A DNA stretch of 32,921 bases from CAYJXJ01 sp964374095 (GTDB lineage Bacteria > Elusimicrobiota > Elusimicrobia > UBA1565 > UBA9628), in the NCBI GenBank assembly GCA_964374095.1, contig CAYJXJ010000032.1, forward strand, positions 1 through 32,921. The letters are read 5' to 3'. The position numbers and the translations under genes were made by a program. Below the pieces are notes generated by a model, which had not been told where the DNA came from, did not search any database, and saw only the letters and a list, made by a program, of their open reading frames with translations. Shown piece by piece: positions 15,118 to 23,553 of this stretch (within the stretch, counting starts at the first letter, position 1; each line of letters starts with the position of its first letter).

Positions 15118-17544
15118 ATGCCCCTCGTCACCCTCGTCGCCCTCCTCTTGGCGCTCGCGCCCGCGCGCCTACGGGCCGAGGACGGCCAAGACTGCCGGAA
15201 GCGGACCGTGACCCGGGACGCAACCGCCGGCACCCTGGTCACCTGCCCGGGCAAACCCCCCGAGTTCATCCCCCTGGCCGCCAAGCCCAAACCCAAGCCC
15301 AAGGCCGAGGCCCTCCCCAAGCCCGAAGGCGGCAGGTTCGGGATGTTCGCGGTCCCCCCCAAGACCGGCGGGGAGAAAGACGGCAGCGCCGTGGCCAAGG
15401 CCCGGGACGAGGCCGAGACCATCAACGAAGAAATCGCCGCGGCCCAGAAAGCCGCTCCCAAAGGCGGCGACGCGGAGGCCGTCAAAGAGGTCGTCCTCAA
15501 GCATCTCCCCGCGCTCAACGGCATCGGCTCCGACCCCGAACTCCCCGCCGAGGTCCGCGAGCAGATCGCCCGCTACAACAACCAAGCCGGCCGCTACCAG
15601 GAGGCGCTCCATCTCTCGGAGATCACCCTGAAGAGCCAGCCCGAGCATCGCGACGCCCTGCACAACAGCGCGGGCGCCCGCTACGGCCTGGGCGACTACA
15701 AGGGCGCCATCGCCGACGCCACCCGCGCCGCGGAGGTCGATCCCAACAGCGAGTCCGCTTATTCCATCCGGTCGCTGTCGCACTACGCCGCCGGCAACTA
15801 CCTCCAAGCCCTCGAGGACTCCAAGCGGGCGCTGGCCTTGAACCCCAACGACAAGACCGCCTTCTCGGTGATGAAGCTCTCCGAGGGGCGCATCGCGCCC
15901 TCGGTCAAGCTCCCGGCCGGCAAGACCGCCGAGGGCCTGGAGGTCGAGCGCGAGTACCAGGGCTCGGTCCAATTGGCCAACCAGGTGGAGGAGCGCCGGC
16001 GCGCCATGACCGCGGGCGGGACGCCCGACCCCGGCGAGAAGCTGCTCCGGTCGGCGGCCGGCAAGATCGCCATCAAGGACTATTGGGGCGCCGTGGCGGA
16101 CGCCCAACGCGCCGTCGCGCAGTCCCCCACCGCCCAAGGCTACTACCTGCTCTCCGCCGCGCATAACCTCCTCGGCCGCAACGCGGAGGCGGCCCGCGCC
16201 GCCACCGAGGCCTTGGTCCTGGACCCCAACGACATCGCCGCGCGCGACGCGCGCGCCTGGGCCTACTACCGCATGGGCCGCCTGAGCGAGGCCATGGCCG
16301 ACGCGAACAAATCCCTTGAGTTGGGGCCCCGCAACGCCTACGCCTACGCCAACCGCAGCTTCATCCACGAGCGCCTGGGCGATTTCGAATCCATGGTGGC
16401 CGATCTCAGGTCCGCGGCGACCCTCAACCCGCAATTCGAGCCCGCGCACCGCGACGCCCTGGCCCGCACCAACCTCCAGTCGGCCCCGCTCCCGGACCCG
16501 AGCCTGCGCCGGGACGTGCGGCGCGAGGCGGCCCAGGCCGAGCGCACGCGCCGCAAGTCGTTTATCACCATCATGACCAGTTCACTCATCGGAGGCTTTC
16601 TCATCGCCCTGGGCCTGCTTCATATCATGAGTTCCCAGTGGTCGAAAGGGGCCGCCGCCCAGACCCGCGCCGCGGCGGCGACCCCCGCCTCCGGCGAGGG
16701 AGTCCTGCACCTCCCCTCGGCCCTGCGGTCGGCCTACCGCATCGGTCCGGTCGTGGGCCAGGGCGGGATGGGGGTGGTCTATGAGGCCGTGGACCGCGCC
16801 CTCAACCGGAAGGTCGCCATCAAGATGCTCCGGCCCGAACTCCAGACCGACCCGCGGGACCGGGCGCGCTTTCTCGGGGAGGCGCGCACCGTCGCGGCCC
16901 TGCGCCATCCCGGCATCGTCGAGATCTATTCCATCGTGGAGGACGACTCCGGGCTCTATCTGGTCTTCGAGTTCATCGAGGGCCGCTCGCTCGAGAAGCT
17001 CCTTTCGGAAAAGGGACGCCTCAGCCTTGCCGAAAGCAAGGCGGTCATAAAAGGCGTCTGCCGCGCCCTCGAATACGCCCACCGCCACGGCGTGGTGCAC
17101 CGGGATCTCAAGCCCGGAAACATCATGCTCACCACCCACGGCCAAATCAAGGTCATGGACTTCGGCATCGCCAAGGTCGCGCGGGAGGCGCGCGGCAAGC
17201 TCACCGACACGGTGGTGGGAACACCCTACTACATGGCCCCGGAGCAGGAGGCGGGCGTGGTCCGCCGCGAATCCGACATCTTCGCGCTGGGAGCCTGTCT
17301 CTACGAGATGGTGACCGGCCAGCGCCCCTACCCGGCGCCGGCCTCCACGCCCCTGAAGCTCGCCAAGGAATACTCGGCCCCCTCCAAGCTGGTCCCCTTG
17401 CCCGGGGAGCTCGACGGCCTCATCGACGCGGCCCTCGAGCCCGACCCGGACAAGCGCCTGGGCTCGGCGACCGAGTTCCTGGCCCGGCTCGAGCGGATCT
17501 CGGACGTTTCGGGACCGGCGACCCCGGCCCCCGGAATCGCCTGA
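15118..17544 (+). CDS. Membrane serine/threonine kinase with N-terminal periplasmic TPR region
   Basis: An 808-residue protein. A signal peptide (MPLVTLVALLLALAPARLRA) is followed by a Lys/Pro linker and TPR repeats from about residue 150 to 460 (for example GDYKGAIADATRAAEVDPNS and GRNAEAARAATEALVLDPND). One transmembrane helix (IMTSSLIGGFLIALGLLHIM, about 485-504) precedes a complete Hanks-type kinase at about 540-795. The kinase shows GQGGMGVVYEAVD, VAIKML, HRDLKPGNIML, DFGIAKVA (Asp681) and GTPYYMAPEQ. All catalytic residues are present. Order is the reverse of most PknB-like kinases: sensor first, kinase last. ATG 15118 is chosen for the signal peptide; TTGACA-17-TACACT and AAAAGGA precede it. 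The next two genes follow with very short spacing. Confidence 0.92.
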   Translation: MPLVTLVALLLALAPARLRAEDGQDCRKRTVTRDATAGTLVTCPGKPPEFIPLAAKPKPKPKAEALPKPEGGRFGMFAVPPKTGGEKDGSAVAKARDEAETINEEIAAAQKAAPKGGDAEAVKEVVLKHLPALNGIGSDPELPAEVREQIARYNNQAGRYQEALHLSEITLKSQPEHRDALHNSAGARYGLGDYKGAIADATRAAEVDPNSESAYSIRSLSHYAAGNYLQALEDSKRALALNPNDKTAFSVMKLSEGRIAPSVKLPAGKTAEGLEVEREYQGSVQLANQVEERRRAMTAGGTPDPGEKLLRSAAGKIAIKDYWGAVADAQRAVAQSPTAQGYYLLSAAHNLLGRNAEAARAATEALVLDPNDIAARDARAWAYYRMGRLSEAMADANKSLELGPRNAYAYANRSFIHERLGDFESMVADLRSAATLNPQFEPAHRDALARTNLQSAPLPDPSLRRDVRREAAQAERTRRKSFITIMTSSLIGGFLIALGLLHIMSSQWSKGAAAQTRAAAATPASGEGVLHLPSALRSAYRIGPVVGQGGMGVVYEAVDRALNRKVAIKMLRPELQTDPRDRARFLGEARTVAALRHPGIVEIYSIVEDDSGLYLVFEFIEGRSLEKLLSEKGRLSLAESKAVIKGVCRALEYAHRHGVVHRDLKPGNIMLTTHGQIKVMDFGIAKVAREARGKLTDTVVGTPYYMAPEQEAGVVRRESDIFALGACLYEMVTGQRPYPAPASTPLKLAKEYSAPSKLVPLPGELDGLIDAALEPDPDKRLGSATEFLARLERISDVSGPATPAPGIA

Positions 17545-17564
17545 AGCCTCTCGCGGCCGCCGCG

Positions 17565-19007
17565 GTGCTATGGCTCCTGCCCGTCAATAGGGCGTGGTCC
17601 GCGCCGACCTTCGTCACCGATACGGGCGTGCGCATCGCCTCCGCCGCGCCGCAGGCCGTGGCCGGGGCCTACCCCGCGCTCCGGCTCTACTTCCTTCGGG
17701 GCTCGACCCAGGCCCTCTCGGCCGTGACCGCCGACGGCCTGACCTTCACGGCGGAGGCGGGCCTGCGGCTCTCGACCACCACGCAGCCGGCCGTCGACGC
17801 CGCCGCGATCACGGGCCTCTCGATACTGCCCCTCGACGCGGGCGGCTGGCGCATGCTCTACTCCGCCGTGGGGGCGGACGGGCTCTTCCGCATATTCAGC
17901 GCGACATCGGCCGACGGCCTCGGCTGGGCCAACGAAGCGGGAACGCGGATCACGGCCGATGGAGGAAACACCTACCTCGCCCGCCCATCCCTCGTGAAAC
18001 TCGCCGGCGGCGATTGGCGCGTCTACTACATCCAAGACCGAAACGGCGGCAATCAATCCGCGGACCGGCGGGTCTTCACCTCCCTATCCGTCGACCAAGG
18101 GGCGACCTGGATCGGCGGGTCTTTGGCCCTCAACTCGCAGACCGAAAGCGTGGCGACAAGCACCTCGCCCTTGACCGACGGCAGGGTGCGCCTCTACTAT
18201 ACCTCGTCCCTCGCCGGGGAGACCACACGCCACCTGATCCTGAGCGCGGTTTCTGCCGACAGCCAGGGCACGAGCTTGGCGCGGGAGACCGAGGTGCGCC
18301 TCTCGACCGGGATAGCCGACGGGGCGGTCAGCGACCCCCTGGTCGTGCGCTCGACCGACCATTTCCGGTGGCGGATGTACTTCGGCCTCTCCCCTCTCGC
18401 TACGGCGGGCGACCCGGTCCAACGGAGCGCGGTCACGGACTCGCCCGACCCCCAATTCATGAATCCCAACCTCGTCCTCAAAGCCAATGCCGCGGTGCGG
18501 CTTGAAGTCCGCGGCGAGGTATTCTCGCCCGGAGCCGCCGCCAGCCTCGTTCGGACCGGAGAGGCCGACATCGTGGGGACCGCCGTCACGCGGCAAAGCG
18601 ACCAATCTCTCCTCGCGACCTTCGACATCGCGCGGCGCCCCACGGGCCTCTGGGGCGTGGCGGTCACCAACGCCAACGGCCGGACCGGGCAGCGCGCCAA
18701 TGCCCTCCGCATCGATTTCGAGCGCGGAACGGTCACCGTAACGGACAACCTGCTGCGTCCGCGCGAAGGCCGTCCCGCGAAGATCGAGATTAAACTCTTC
18801 GACCCCGGGCGCGTGACGGCCGGCATTTTCACCATCGGCGGACGGCCGGTCGCGACCCTGCTCGACGCCGACCTCTCGGAGGGGACTTTCACGTTCACTT
18901 GGGATGGGAAGTCGGCGCCCGGAGCGGCGGTCCCCAGCGGGGTCTATCTCCTGCGGGTCGTGGGGCCGAGGCTCAACGAGTTGAGCAAAATCGTTGTCAT
19001 ACGGTAA
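17565..19007 (+). CDS. Exported beta-propeller protein with FlgD-like C-terminal domain
   Basis: A 480-residue exported protein. Residues about 20-290 contain sialidase/arabinanase-like propeller repeats of the form 'WRMLYSAvGADGLFRIFSATSADG..W..E.G.R', seen four or more times. A linker Ig-like region follows, then a C-terminal FlgD-Ig domain (AKIEIKLFDPGRVTAGIFTI, FTWDGKSAPGAAVPSGVYLL), ending IVVIR. That tail resembles cell-surface sorting or anchoring domains. The start is uncertain: GTG 17565 gives a short signal peptide. A CTG at 17541, overlapping the kinase stop TGA, would add KPLAAAA and give a more complete signal sequence. Not assigned an enzymatic activity. Confidence 0.7.
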   Translation: MLWLLPVNRAWSAPTFVTDTGVRIASAAPQAVAGAYPALRLYFLRGSTQALSAVTADGLTFTAEAGLRLSTTTQPAVDAAAITGLSILPLDAGGWRMLYSAVGADGLFRIFSATSADGLGWANEAGTRITADGGNTYLARPSLVKLAGGDWRVYYIQDRNGGNQSADRRVFTSLSVDQGATWIGGSLALNSQTESVATSTSPLTDGRVRLYYTSSLAGETTRHLILSAVSADSQGTSLARETEVRLSTGIADGAVSDPLVVRSTDHFRWRMYFGLSPLATAGDPVQRSAVTDSPDPQFMNPNLVLKANAAVRLEVRGEVFSPGAAASLVRTGEADIVGTAVTRQSDQSLLATFDIARRPTGLWGVAVTNANGRTGQRANALRIDFERGTVTVTDNLLRPREGRPAKIEIKLFDPGRVTAGIFTIGGRPVATLLDADLSEGTFTFTWDGKSAPGAAVPSGVYLLRVVGPRLNELSKIVVIR

Positions 19008-19923
19008 ACTCGCCGTCACCGCCGCGGCCGCGCTCCTAGGCGCCGCCGATGCGCGGGCCGCGGGGACCGCGCTGCGCCGCGCGTTTTGGGCCCGGCCCCA
19101 GGCGCTTGGAGAGGCCTTCACGGCCGCGGCGGGCGGGGTGTCCTCGCTCGGCATCAATCCGGCGGGCCTCGGCGGACTCAAGCGCCCCGAAATCCTCATG
19201 GGGCACTCCCGGGGATTGACGGACGACCAGTGGAGCGCGATGGGCTACGCGCAACCGGTCAGGGCCGCGGTGGTCGCCGCGAGCCTCTTCTATTACGATG
19301 CCGGGGACATACTCGTCAATCTCTCCAGCGGCCTGCGCGAGACCCGGTCCGCCCAGCGCGATCTGGTCTGGTCCGGGGCGGCGGCCGCTCCCATCGGCAA
19401 GTCCCTCACGGTGGGCGGCGGCGCCAAGGTCTTCCGATCCGACCTGGCGGGAGAGAAGCTCGCGACGGGCTGGGCCTTCGACGCGGGTGCCCTTTGGCGC
19501 TCCCCCCTCCGGGGACTCAGTCTGGGAGGAGCCGTCCTGAACATGGGCCCGGAGGTGACCTTCGAGGAGGCCTCCGATCCCCTCCCCCGGACGCTGCGAG
19601 CGGGCGCCTCCTTTGGCCGCAGTTTTTCGGAATTCGAATGGGCCGCCGGCGACCTTTACGATTCGCTGCGCCTCTCCGCGGCTTTCGACGCCGTCCTCAC
19701 CCTTGGTGAGCCCGCGGCCTACGGGGCGGGGGTGGAAGGCGACTTGGAACTCGCCGAAGGCCGCTTCGCGATGCTCCGGCTGGGCCGCATTTTTAACCGC
19801 GATCCGGACGGCTTCACCCTTGGATTGGGCTTCGCCGCGGGCCGTTTCACCCTGGACTACGCCCTAGGCTTGGTGCGGGTCTTCGATAACGCGCACCATG
19901 TGACCCTGGGCTGGCGATTCTGA
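18994..19923 (+). CDS. PorV/UPF0164-like outer-membrane beta-barrel protein
   Basis: A 309-residue protein starting at TTG 18994, which overlaps the end of the previous gene by 14 nt. A signal peptide (KLAVTAAAALLGAADARA) is followed by the family hallmark AAAGGVSSLGINPAGLGGLK near residue 45, then alternating barrel strands ending in an aromatic C-terminus (HVTLGWRF), as for outer-membrane porins. PorV-like proteins of type IX secretion shuttle or anchor substrates bearing C-terminal domains. The tight coupling to an exported protein with a FlgD-like C-terminal domain makes a substrate-carrier pair plausible. No PorU or gliding gene is seen. Confidence 0.72.
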   Translation: MSYGKLAVTAAAALLGAADARAAGTALRRAFWARPQALGEAFTAAAGGVSSLGINPAGLGGLKRPEILMGHSRGLTDDQWSAMGYAQPVRAAVVAASLFYYDAGDILVNLSSGLRETRSAQRDLVWSGAAAAPIGKSLTVGGGAKVFRSDLAGEKLATGWAFDAGALWRSPLRGLSLGGAVLNMGPEVTFEEASDPLPRTLRAGASFGRSFSEFEWAAGDLYDSLRLSAAFDAVLTLGEPAAYGAGVEGDLELAEGRFAMLRLGRIFNRDPDGFTLGLGFAAGRFTLDYALGLVRVFDNAHHVTLGWRF

Positions 19924-20031
19924 CGCGGAGGACCCTCCCTCCTGCGATCTATCTGCGATGGTTAAGTTCCGCGCCATGTCCCTAAGGGCAGCCGGAGAGC
20001 TCCCACGCCTCAAGGCGGGCCCCCCTGGGCC

Positions 20032-20060
20032 TTGACAGAGTGTCTACTATACACTATACT
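20032..20060 (+). promoter_or_regulatory. Consensus promoter of the kinase/phosphatase/vWA operon
   Basis: TTGACA (20032-20037) and TATACT (20055-20060) are 17 bp apart, the best sigma70 match in the window. The GTG start lies 7 nt after the -10, so the transcript should begin at the start codon. A CAAGGC/GCCTTG inverted pair (20011-20034) abuts and partly overlaps the -35 box and could end read-through from upstream. Confidence 0.75.
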
Positions 20061-20077
20061 AGTGTCTGTGAGACACT
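20039..20077 (+). promoter_or_regulatory. Two tandem operator-like dyads AGTGT-N7-ACACT
   Basis: Dyad 1 (20039-20055) lies between -35 and -10. Dyad 2 (20061-20077) covers the predicted transcription start and the GTG start codon, and extends to TAGTGTCT-GTG-AGACACTA. Both have the same half-sites and spacing, with centres 22 bp apart (two helical turns). This is the expected layout for two repressor dimers on one face of DNA. The nearby NrtR-type gene is the best candidate regulator. Confidence 0.7.
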
Positions 20078-20727
20078 ATATAGCCGCGGGTTCCTCCCCC
20101 GGACGCGCCCACGCCCTCTCCGAGCGCCCCAACCAGGACGCCTTCAGCGTCCGACAGGGCCCCTGGGGCGCGGTCGCGGTGGTTTGCGACGGCTGCGGCT
20201 CCGAGCCCCGCAGCGGCATCGGGGCGGCCCTGGGGGCCTCCATGGCCGCGGAGGCCGCGGCCCGCCAGCTCGCCTCCGGCGCTCCCCTGGACCTCTCACG
20301 CCTGCGGGCGGATATGCTCGGCGGCCTGGCGCTGGTGGCGCAAGCCTCCGGGCTCTCTTTTCAAGAGTGCTTCCTCTTTACCATCATCGGGGCGGCTTTC
20401 GCGGGCGCCGACGCCCAGGTCTTTGCCTGCGGGGACGGGGTCGTGGCCGTGGACGGCTACGTGCGCCGCCTGGGGCCCTACCCGGACAACGCCCCTCCCT
20501 ATCTGGCCTATGCCCTCACGGAGCCCGGCATCGGCTTTGAGCGGCTCTACGAGGGGCCGGCCGAACGCGTGCTAATCGGAACCGACGGGGCGGGCGAGGC
20601 CGAGCTCTCTCCCTTTTGGTCCGAGGAGCGATTTTTGAAAAACCCGGACCTCCTGCGCCGGCGCCTCAAGCTCCTGCGCCTCTCCGATGACGCCACCGTG
20701 GCCGTTATCATAAGGAAGGAGGAATGA
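20068..20727 (+). CDS. PP2C-type serine/threonine phosphatase (TerY-P triad type)
   Basis: A 219-residue stand-alone PP2C domain. The visible motifs are ERPNQDAF, VVCDGCGS (metal Asp) with SGIGAALGA, ACGDGVVAV, LIGTDGAGE and SDDATV. The order and metal-binding Asp residues are intact, so it should dephosphorylate Ser/Thr in the cytoplasm. GTG 20068 (V-R-H-Y) is chosen because the promoter -10 ends 7 nt earlier; GTG 20062 is an alternative. An ATG at 20032 would lie in the -35 box. Its stop overlaps the start of the kinase gene (ATGA). The small size and partners match the phosphatase of TerY-P systems. Confidence 0.88.
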   Translation: MRHYIAAGSSPGRAHALSERPNQDAFSVRQGPWGAVAVVCDGCGSEPRSGIGAALGASMAAEAAARQLASGAPLDLSRLRADMLGGLALVAQASGLSFQECFLFTIIGAAFAGADAQVFACGDGVVAVDGYVRRLGPYPDNAPPYLAYALTEPGIGFERLYEGPAERVLIGTDGAGEAELSPFWSEERFLKNPDLLRRRLKLLRLSDDATVAVIIRKEE

Positions 20728-22487
20728 AGGAGGTCCTGCTCGGCGGCAGACGGCTCAAGCTCGACCCGGCCAAGACCCTCGGAACGGGCGGGGAGGCCGA
20801 CGTCTATGACATCGGCTCGGGTTTGGCCCTCAAGATTTACAAGGGCCCGGATCATCCGGACTACAAGGGACTGCCCGCGGAACAACAGGCCGCCCGGGAC
20901 CGCCTGGCGACGCGCGCCGCCAAACTCCGGGACTTCCCCACCCCGCTTCCCCCGCGGGTCGTGGCGCCCCTGGAGACGGCCGTTGACCGCGGCGGGAGCA
21001 TGGTCGGCTTCTCCATGCGGCTCATTCCGGGAGCGGAGCCGCTCCTGCGGTGGGCCCAGCCGGGCTTTCGGCAGGCGGTCCCCGCCGCCGCCGTGGCGCC
21101 TCTTTTCTTGGATCTGCACGGCACCCTGGCGCGCCTGCATGAGGCCGGCGTCGTCATCGGCGACTTCAATGATCTCAACATCCTCGTGGCGAACGGCGCG
21201 GCGCACCTCATCGACGCGGACAGCTTCCAATTCGGCGCCTACGGCTGCCTGGCCTACACGGACCGCTTCGTCGATCCCCTGTGCTGCGCCGACGGGGCGC
21301 TCACCCCGGTGCGCCCCCACTCGCCCGCCAGCGATTGGTACGCCTTCGAGGTCCTGCTTTTCCAATCCCTGCTCATGGTCCACCCCTACGGCGGGGTGCT
21401 GCCGGGCTCGGGCGCGCGTCCCAGCGAACGCATGCTCAAACGCGTCACGGTCCTCGACCCGCGCGTTCGCGTTCCCAAGTCTTCCCTTCCCTGGAAAGTC
21501 CTGCCGGACGAATGGCTCCACCGGTTTCACGACACCTTCGCGGAGGATCAACGCAGCGCCTTTCCCATGGGCCTTCTGGAATCACTCCGCTGGACCCTCT
21601 GCCCGGGCTGCCGTCATTGCCACGCCCGAGATATCTGCCCCGACTGCGCCGGGCATACGCCCCAGGCGCGCCGCGAGCTCATCACCGTCCATGGCCGGGT
21701 GACGGCGACCCGCCTCATCCTGACCGAAGGCAAGGTCGTGGCGGTCGGACCGGAGGGCTGGCTCATCCATGAGGGAGGCGAGTTCAAGCGCGAGGACGGC
21801 CGGGTGGTCCTGCGCGGAAATCTCCGCCCCGGGACCCGCTACTTCCTCAAGGGCCGCTCCGCCGCCGCCGTGCGATCCAACGAGACTTACGCCTGCGCGG
21901 GCGGACGCGCTTTTTGGGAGCGCGACGGCGCGCTCTGGGGAGAGGGCAACTGGGGCGACGAGCGGGTGGGCGAGGTGCTGGCGGGGCAGACCCACATCTG
22001 GGCGGGCCCCGCGTTCGGCTTTGGGTTCTATCGCGCCGGAGGGGTCACCGTGGCTTTCGTCTTCGACGCCCAGCGGCGAGGCCTGTTGGATGGGGTGCCG
22101 ATCCCCGCGATGCGCGGGCGCATACTCGATGCCAACTGCGTTTTTGGCGACGGGCGCGCGTGGCTGGTGCTGGCGCTTGAATCTCAAGGCAGCATTCAGC
22201 GCCGATGCGTGGTGATCACAAAAGAAGGAAGAGTAACGGCGTCGGCGGACTCCCCGTCATGGTTGGAGTCCGCCGACGGCATCTGCGCCGCCGGACCCCA
22301 CCTTTTCGTTCCGACCGACAAGGGGCTCATCCGGGTCGAGGACTCGCTCGCGCGCGCCGTTGAATTTCCGGAAACCGAGCCGTTTATCGATGCCGGGTCG
22401 CTTCTGGCGGTCGGAAGCGACGGCTTGATCGTCGCCAACCGCCGCGAGATTCTCAAGCTCAAAATGAGACAGGAGGTGCCCGTATGA
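20724..22487 (+). CDS. TerY-P-type protein kinase with zinc ribbon and beta-rich C-terminal region
   Basis: A 587-residue protein. The kinase domain spans about residues 15-285: glycine loop LGTGGEADVYDI, Lys37 in LALKIYKG, catalytic loop GDFNDLN (Asp147, Asn152; no HRD), metal loop IDADSFQFG (Asp164/Asp166, in place of DFG). The GDxNxxN and IDxDSFQ variants are typical of kinases found with TerY-like vWA proteins. A zinc ribbon follows (Cys293, 296, 299, 305, 308). Residues about 320-587 are beta-rich with repeated short blocks such as GKVVAVGPEGWLIHEGG, possibly a propeller-like sensor. It overlaps both neighbours by ATGA, so translation is coupled. Its targets are unknown; the vWA protein and the hydrolase are candidates. 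Confidence 0.85.
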   Translation: MKEVLLGGRRLKLDPAKTLGTGGEADVYDIGSGLALKIYKGPDHPDYKGLPAEQQAARDRLATRAAKLRDFPTPLPPRVVAPLETAVDRGGSMVGFSMRLIPGAEPLLRWAQPGFRQAVPAAAVAPLFLDLHGTLARLHEAGVVIGDFNDLNILVANGAAHLIDADSFQFGAYGCLAYTDRFVDPLCCADGALTPVRPHSPASDWYAFEVLLFQSLLMVHPYGGVLPGSGARPSERMLKRVTVLDPRVRVPKSSLPWKVLPDEWLHRFHDTFAEDQRSAFPMGLLESLRWTLCPGCRHCHARDICPDCAGHTPQARRELITVHGRVTATRLILTEGKVVAVGPEGWLIHEGGEFKREDGRVVLRGNLRPGTRYFLKGRSAAAVRSNETYACAGGRAFWERDGALWGEGNWGDERVGEVLAGQTHIWAGPAFGFGFYRAGGVTVAFVFDAQRRGLLDGVPIPAMRGRILDANCVFGDGRAWLVLALESQGSIQRRCVVITKEGRVTASADSPSWLESADGICAAGPHLFVPTDKGLIRVEDSLARAVEFPETEPFIDAGSLLAVGSDGLIVANRREILKLKMRQEVPV

Positions 22488-23542
22488 CCGTCAAAACGCC
22501 GTCAGCGCTTCCCACGTTCTACGACCCGGCCAACACCGGGAAGTGGGACTTCGTCCCGGACCAGCAGAAGCTCTTCACCGCCGCCGCCGACTGGCGGCGG
22601 GAGCATTCGATCGCGCCCGCGGCCTCCGACCGGACCGCGGTGCACGTGCTCCTGATCGACGTGCAGAAGGACTTCTGCTTCCCGGGCGGCACGCTCTACG
22701 TCGCGGGCCGTTCGGGCAAAGGCGCCATCGAGGACAGCCGGCGGATCGCGGAGTTCCTCTACCGCAACCTCGGCCACATCACCAACATCACGACCACGAT
22801 GGACACCCACTTCGCCTACCAGATCTTCTTCCCGTCGTTCTGGCAGGACCAGAACGGCCAGGCCCTGACGGCCTTCCGGGAGATCTCGGCCGACGAGGTG
22901 GCGCGCGGGGAGGTCAGCCCCTCGCCCGCGGTGGCCAAGTGGCTCTGCGGCGGCAACTACTCCTGGCTCGTCAAGCAGGCCGCGCACTACTGCGCGGAGC
23001 TCGAGAAGGCCGGCAAGTACCGGCTCTTTCTCTGGCCCCCGCACTGCCTCCTCGGCAGCGACGGCCACGCCCTGGTGGGCAGTCTCCACGAGGCGCGGCT
23101 GTTTCACTCCTTCGTCCGGGGGGCGCAGTCCTGGGTGGAGGTCAAGGGCGGCAATCCCTTGACCGAGAACTACTCGGTCCTGCGTCCGGAGGTGCTCACG
23201 CGTCACGACGGGGCCCCGTTGGCCCAGCGCAACAGCCTGTTCCTCAAGACCCTGCTGTCCTCCGACGCGGTCGTGATCGCCGGCCAGGCCGCCAGCCACT
23301 GCGTGAAGAGCTCGATCGACGACCTGCTGGGCGAGATCCTGGCGCAGGACCCGGCGCTGGCCCGCAAGGTCTACATCCTGACCGACTGCATGTCCTCGGT
23401 CACGGTGCCCGACGGCAAGGGGGGCCTGGTCGCGGACTACACCCCGCAGGCCGAGTCGGCCTTCCAGCGCTTCGCCGACGCCGGGATGCACCTGGTCAAA
23501 TCCACCGAGGCCCTGGAGTCTTGGCCCGGAATTCAGCTGTAA
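22484..23542 (+). CDS. Nicotinamidase/isochorismatase-like cysteine hydrolase
   Basis: A 352-residue protein of the cysteine-hydrolase superfamily. The catalytic triad is readable: Asp59 (LLIDVQKDF), Lys221 (WVEVKGG) and Cys273 (GQAASHCVKS). Metal-site residues are Asp107 and His109 (MDTHF) and His187 (WPPHC); WPPHC also occurs in mycobacterial PncA. It is far longer than PncA (about 186-213 residues): about 50 extra N-terminal residues and a roughly 55-residue insert between the metal site and Lys. The second His of the usual DxHxxxxH pattern is replaced (DTHFAYQIFFPSFW). Nicotinamide to nicotinate is the most likely reaction class, but other amides are possible. AGGAGGTG precedes the ATG, which overlaps the kinase stop. 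Confidence 0.8.
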   Translation: MTVKTPSALPTFYDPANTGKWDFVPDQQKLFTAAADWRREHSIAPAASDRTAVHVLLIDVQKDFCFPGGTLYVAGRSGKGAIEDSRRIAEFLYRNLGHITNITTTMDTHFAYQIFFPSFWQDQNGQALTAFREISADEVARGEVSPSPAVAKWLCGGNYSWLVKQAAHYCAELEKAGKYRLFLWPPHCLLGSDGHALVGSLHEARLFHSFVRGAQSWVEVKGGNPLTENYSVLRPEVLTRHDGAPLAQRNSLFLKTLLSSDAVVIAGQAASHCVKSSIDDLLGEILAQDPALARKVYILTDCMSSVTVPDGKGGLVADYTPQAESAFQRFADAGMHLVKSTEALESWPGIQL

Positions 23543-23553
23543 GGAGGCATGTC

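Noticed and set aside
15118..15350. Lys-Pro repeat segment (KPKPKPKAEALPKPEGG) as a tandem DNA repeat or CRISPR-like array
   Set aside because: It is a short in-frame periplasmic linker after the signal peptide, with no regular spacer structure.
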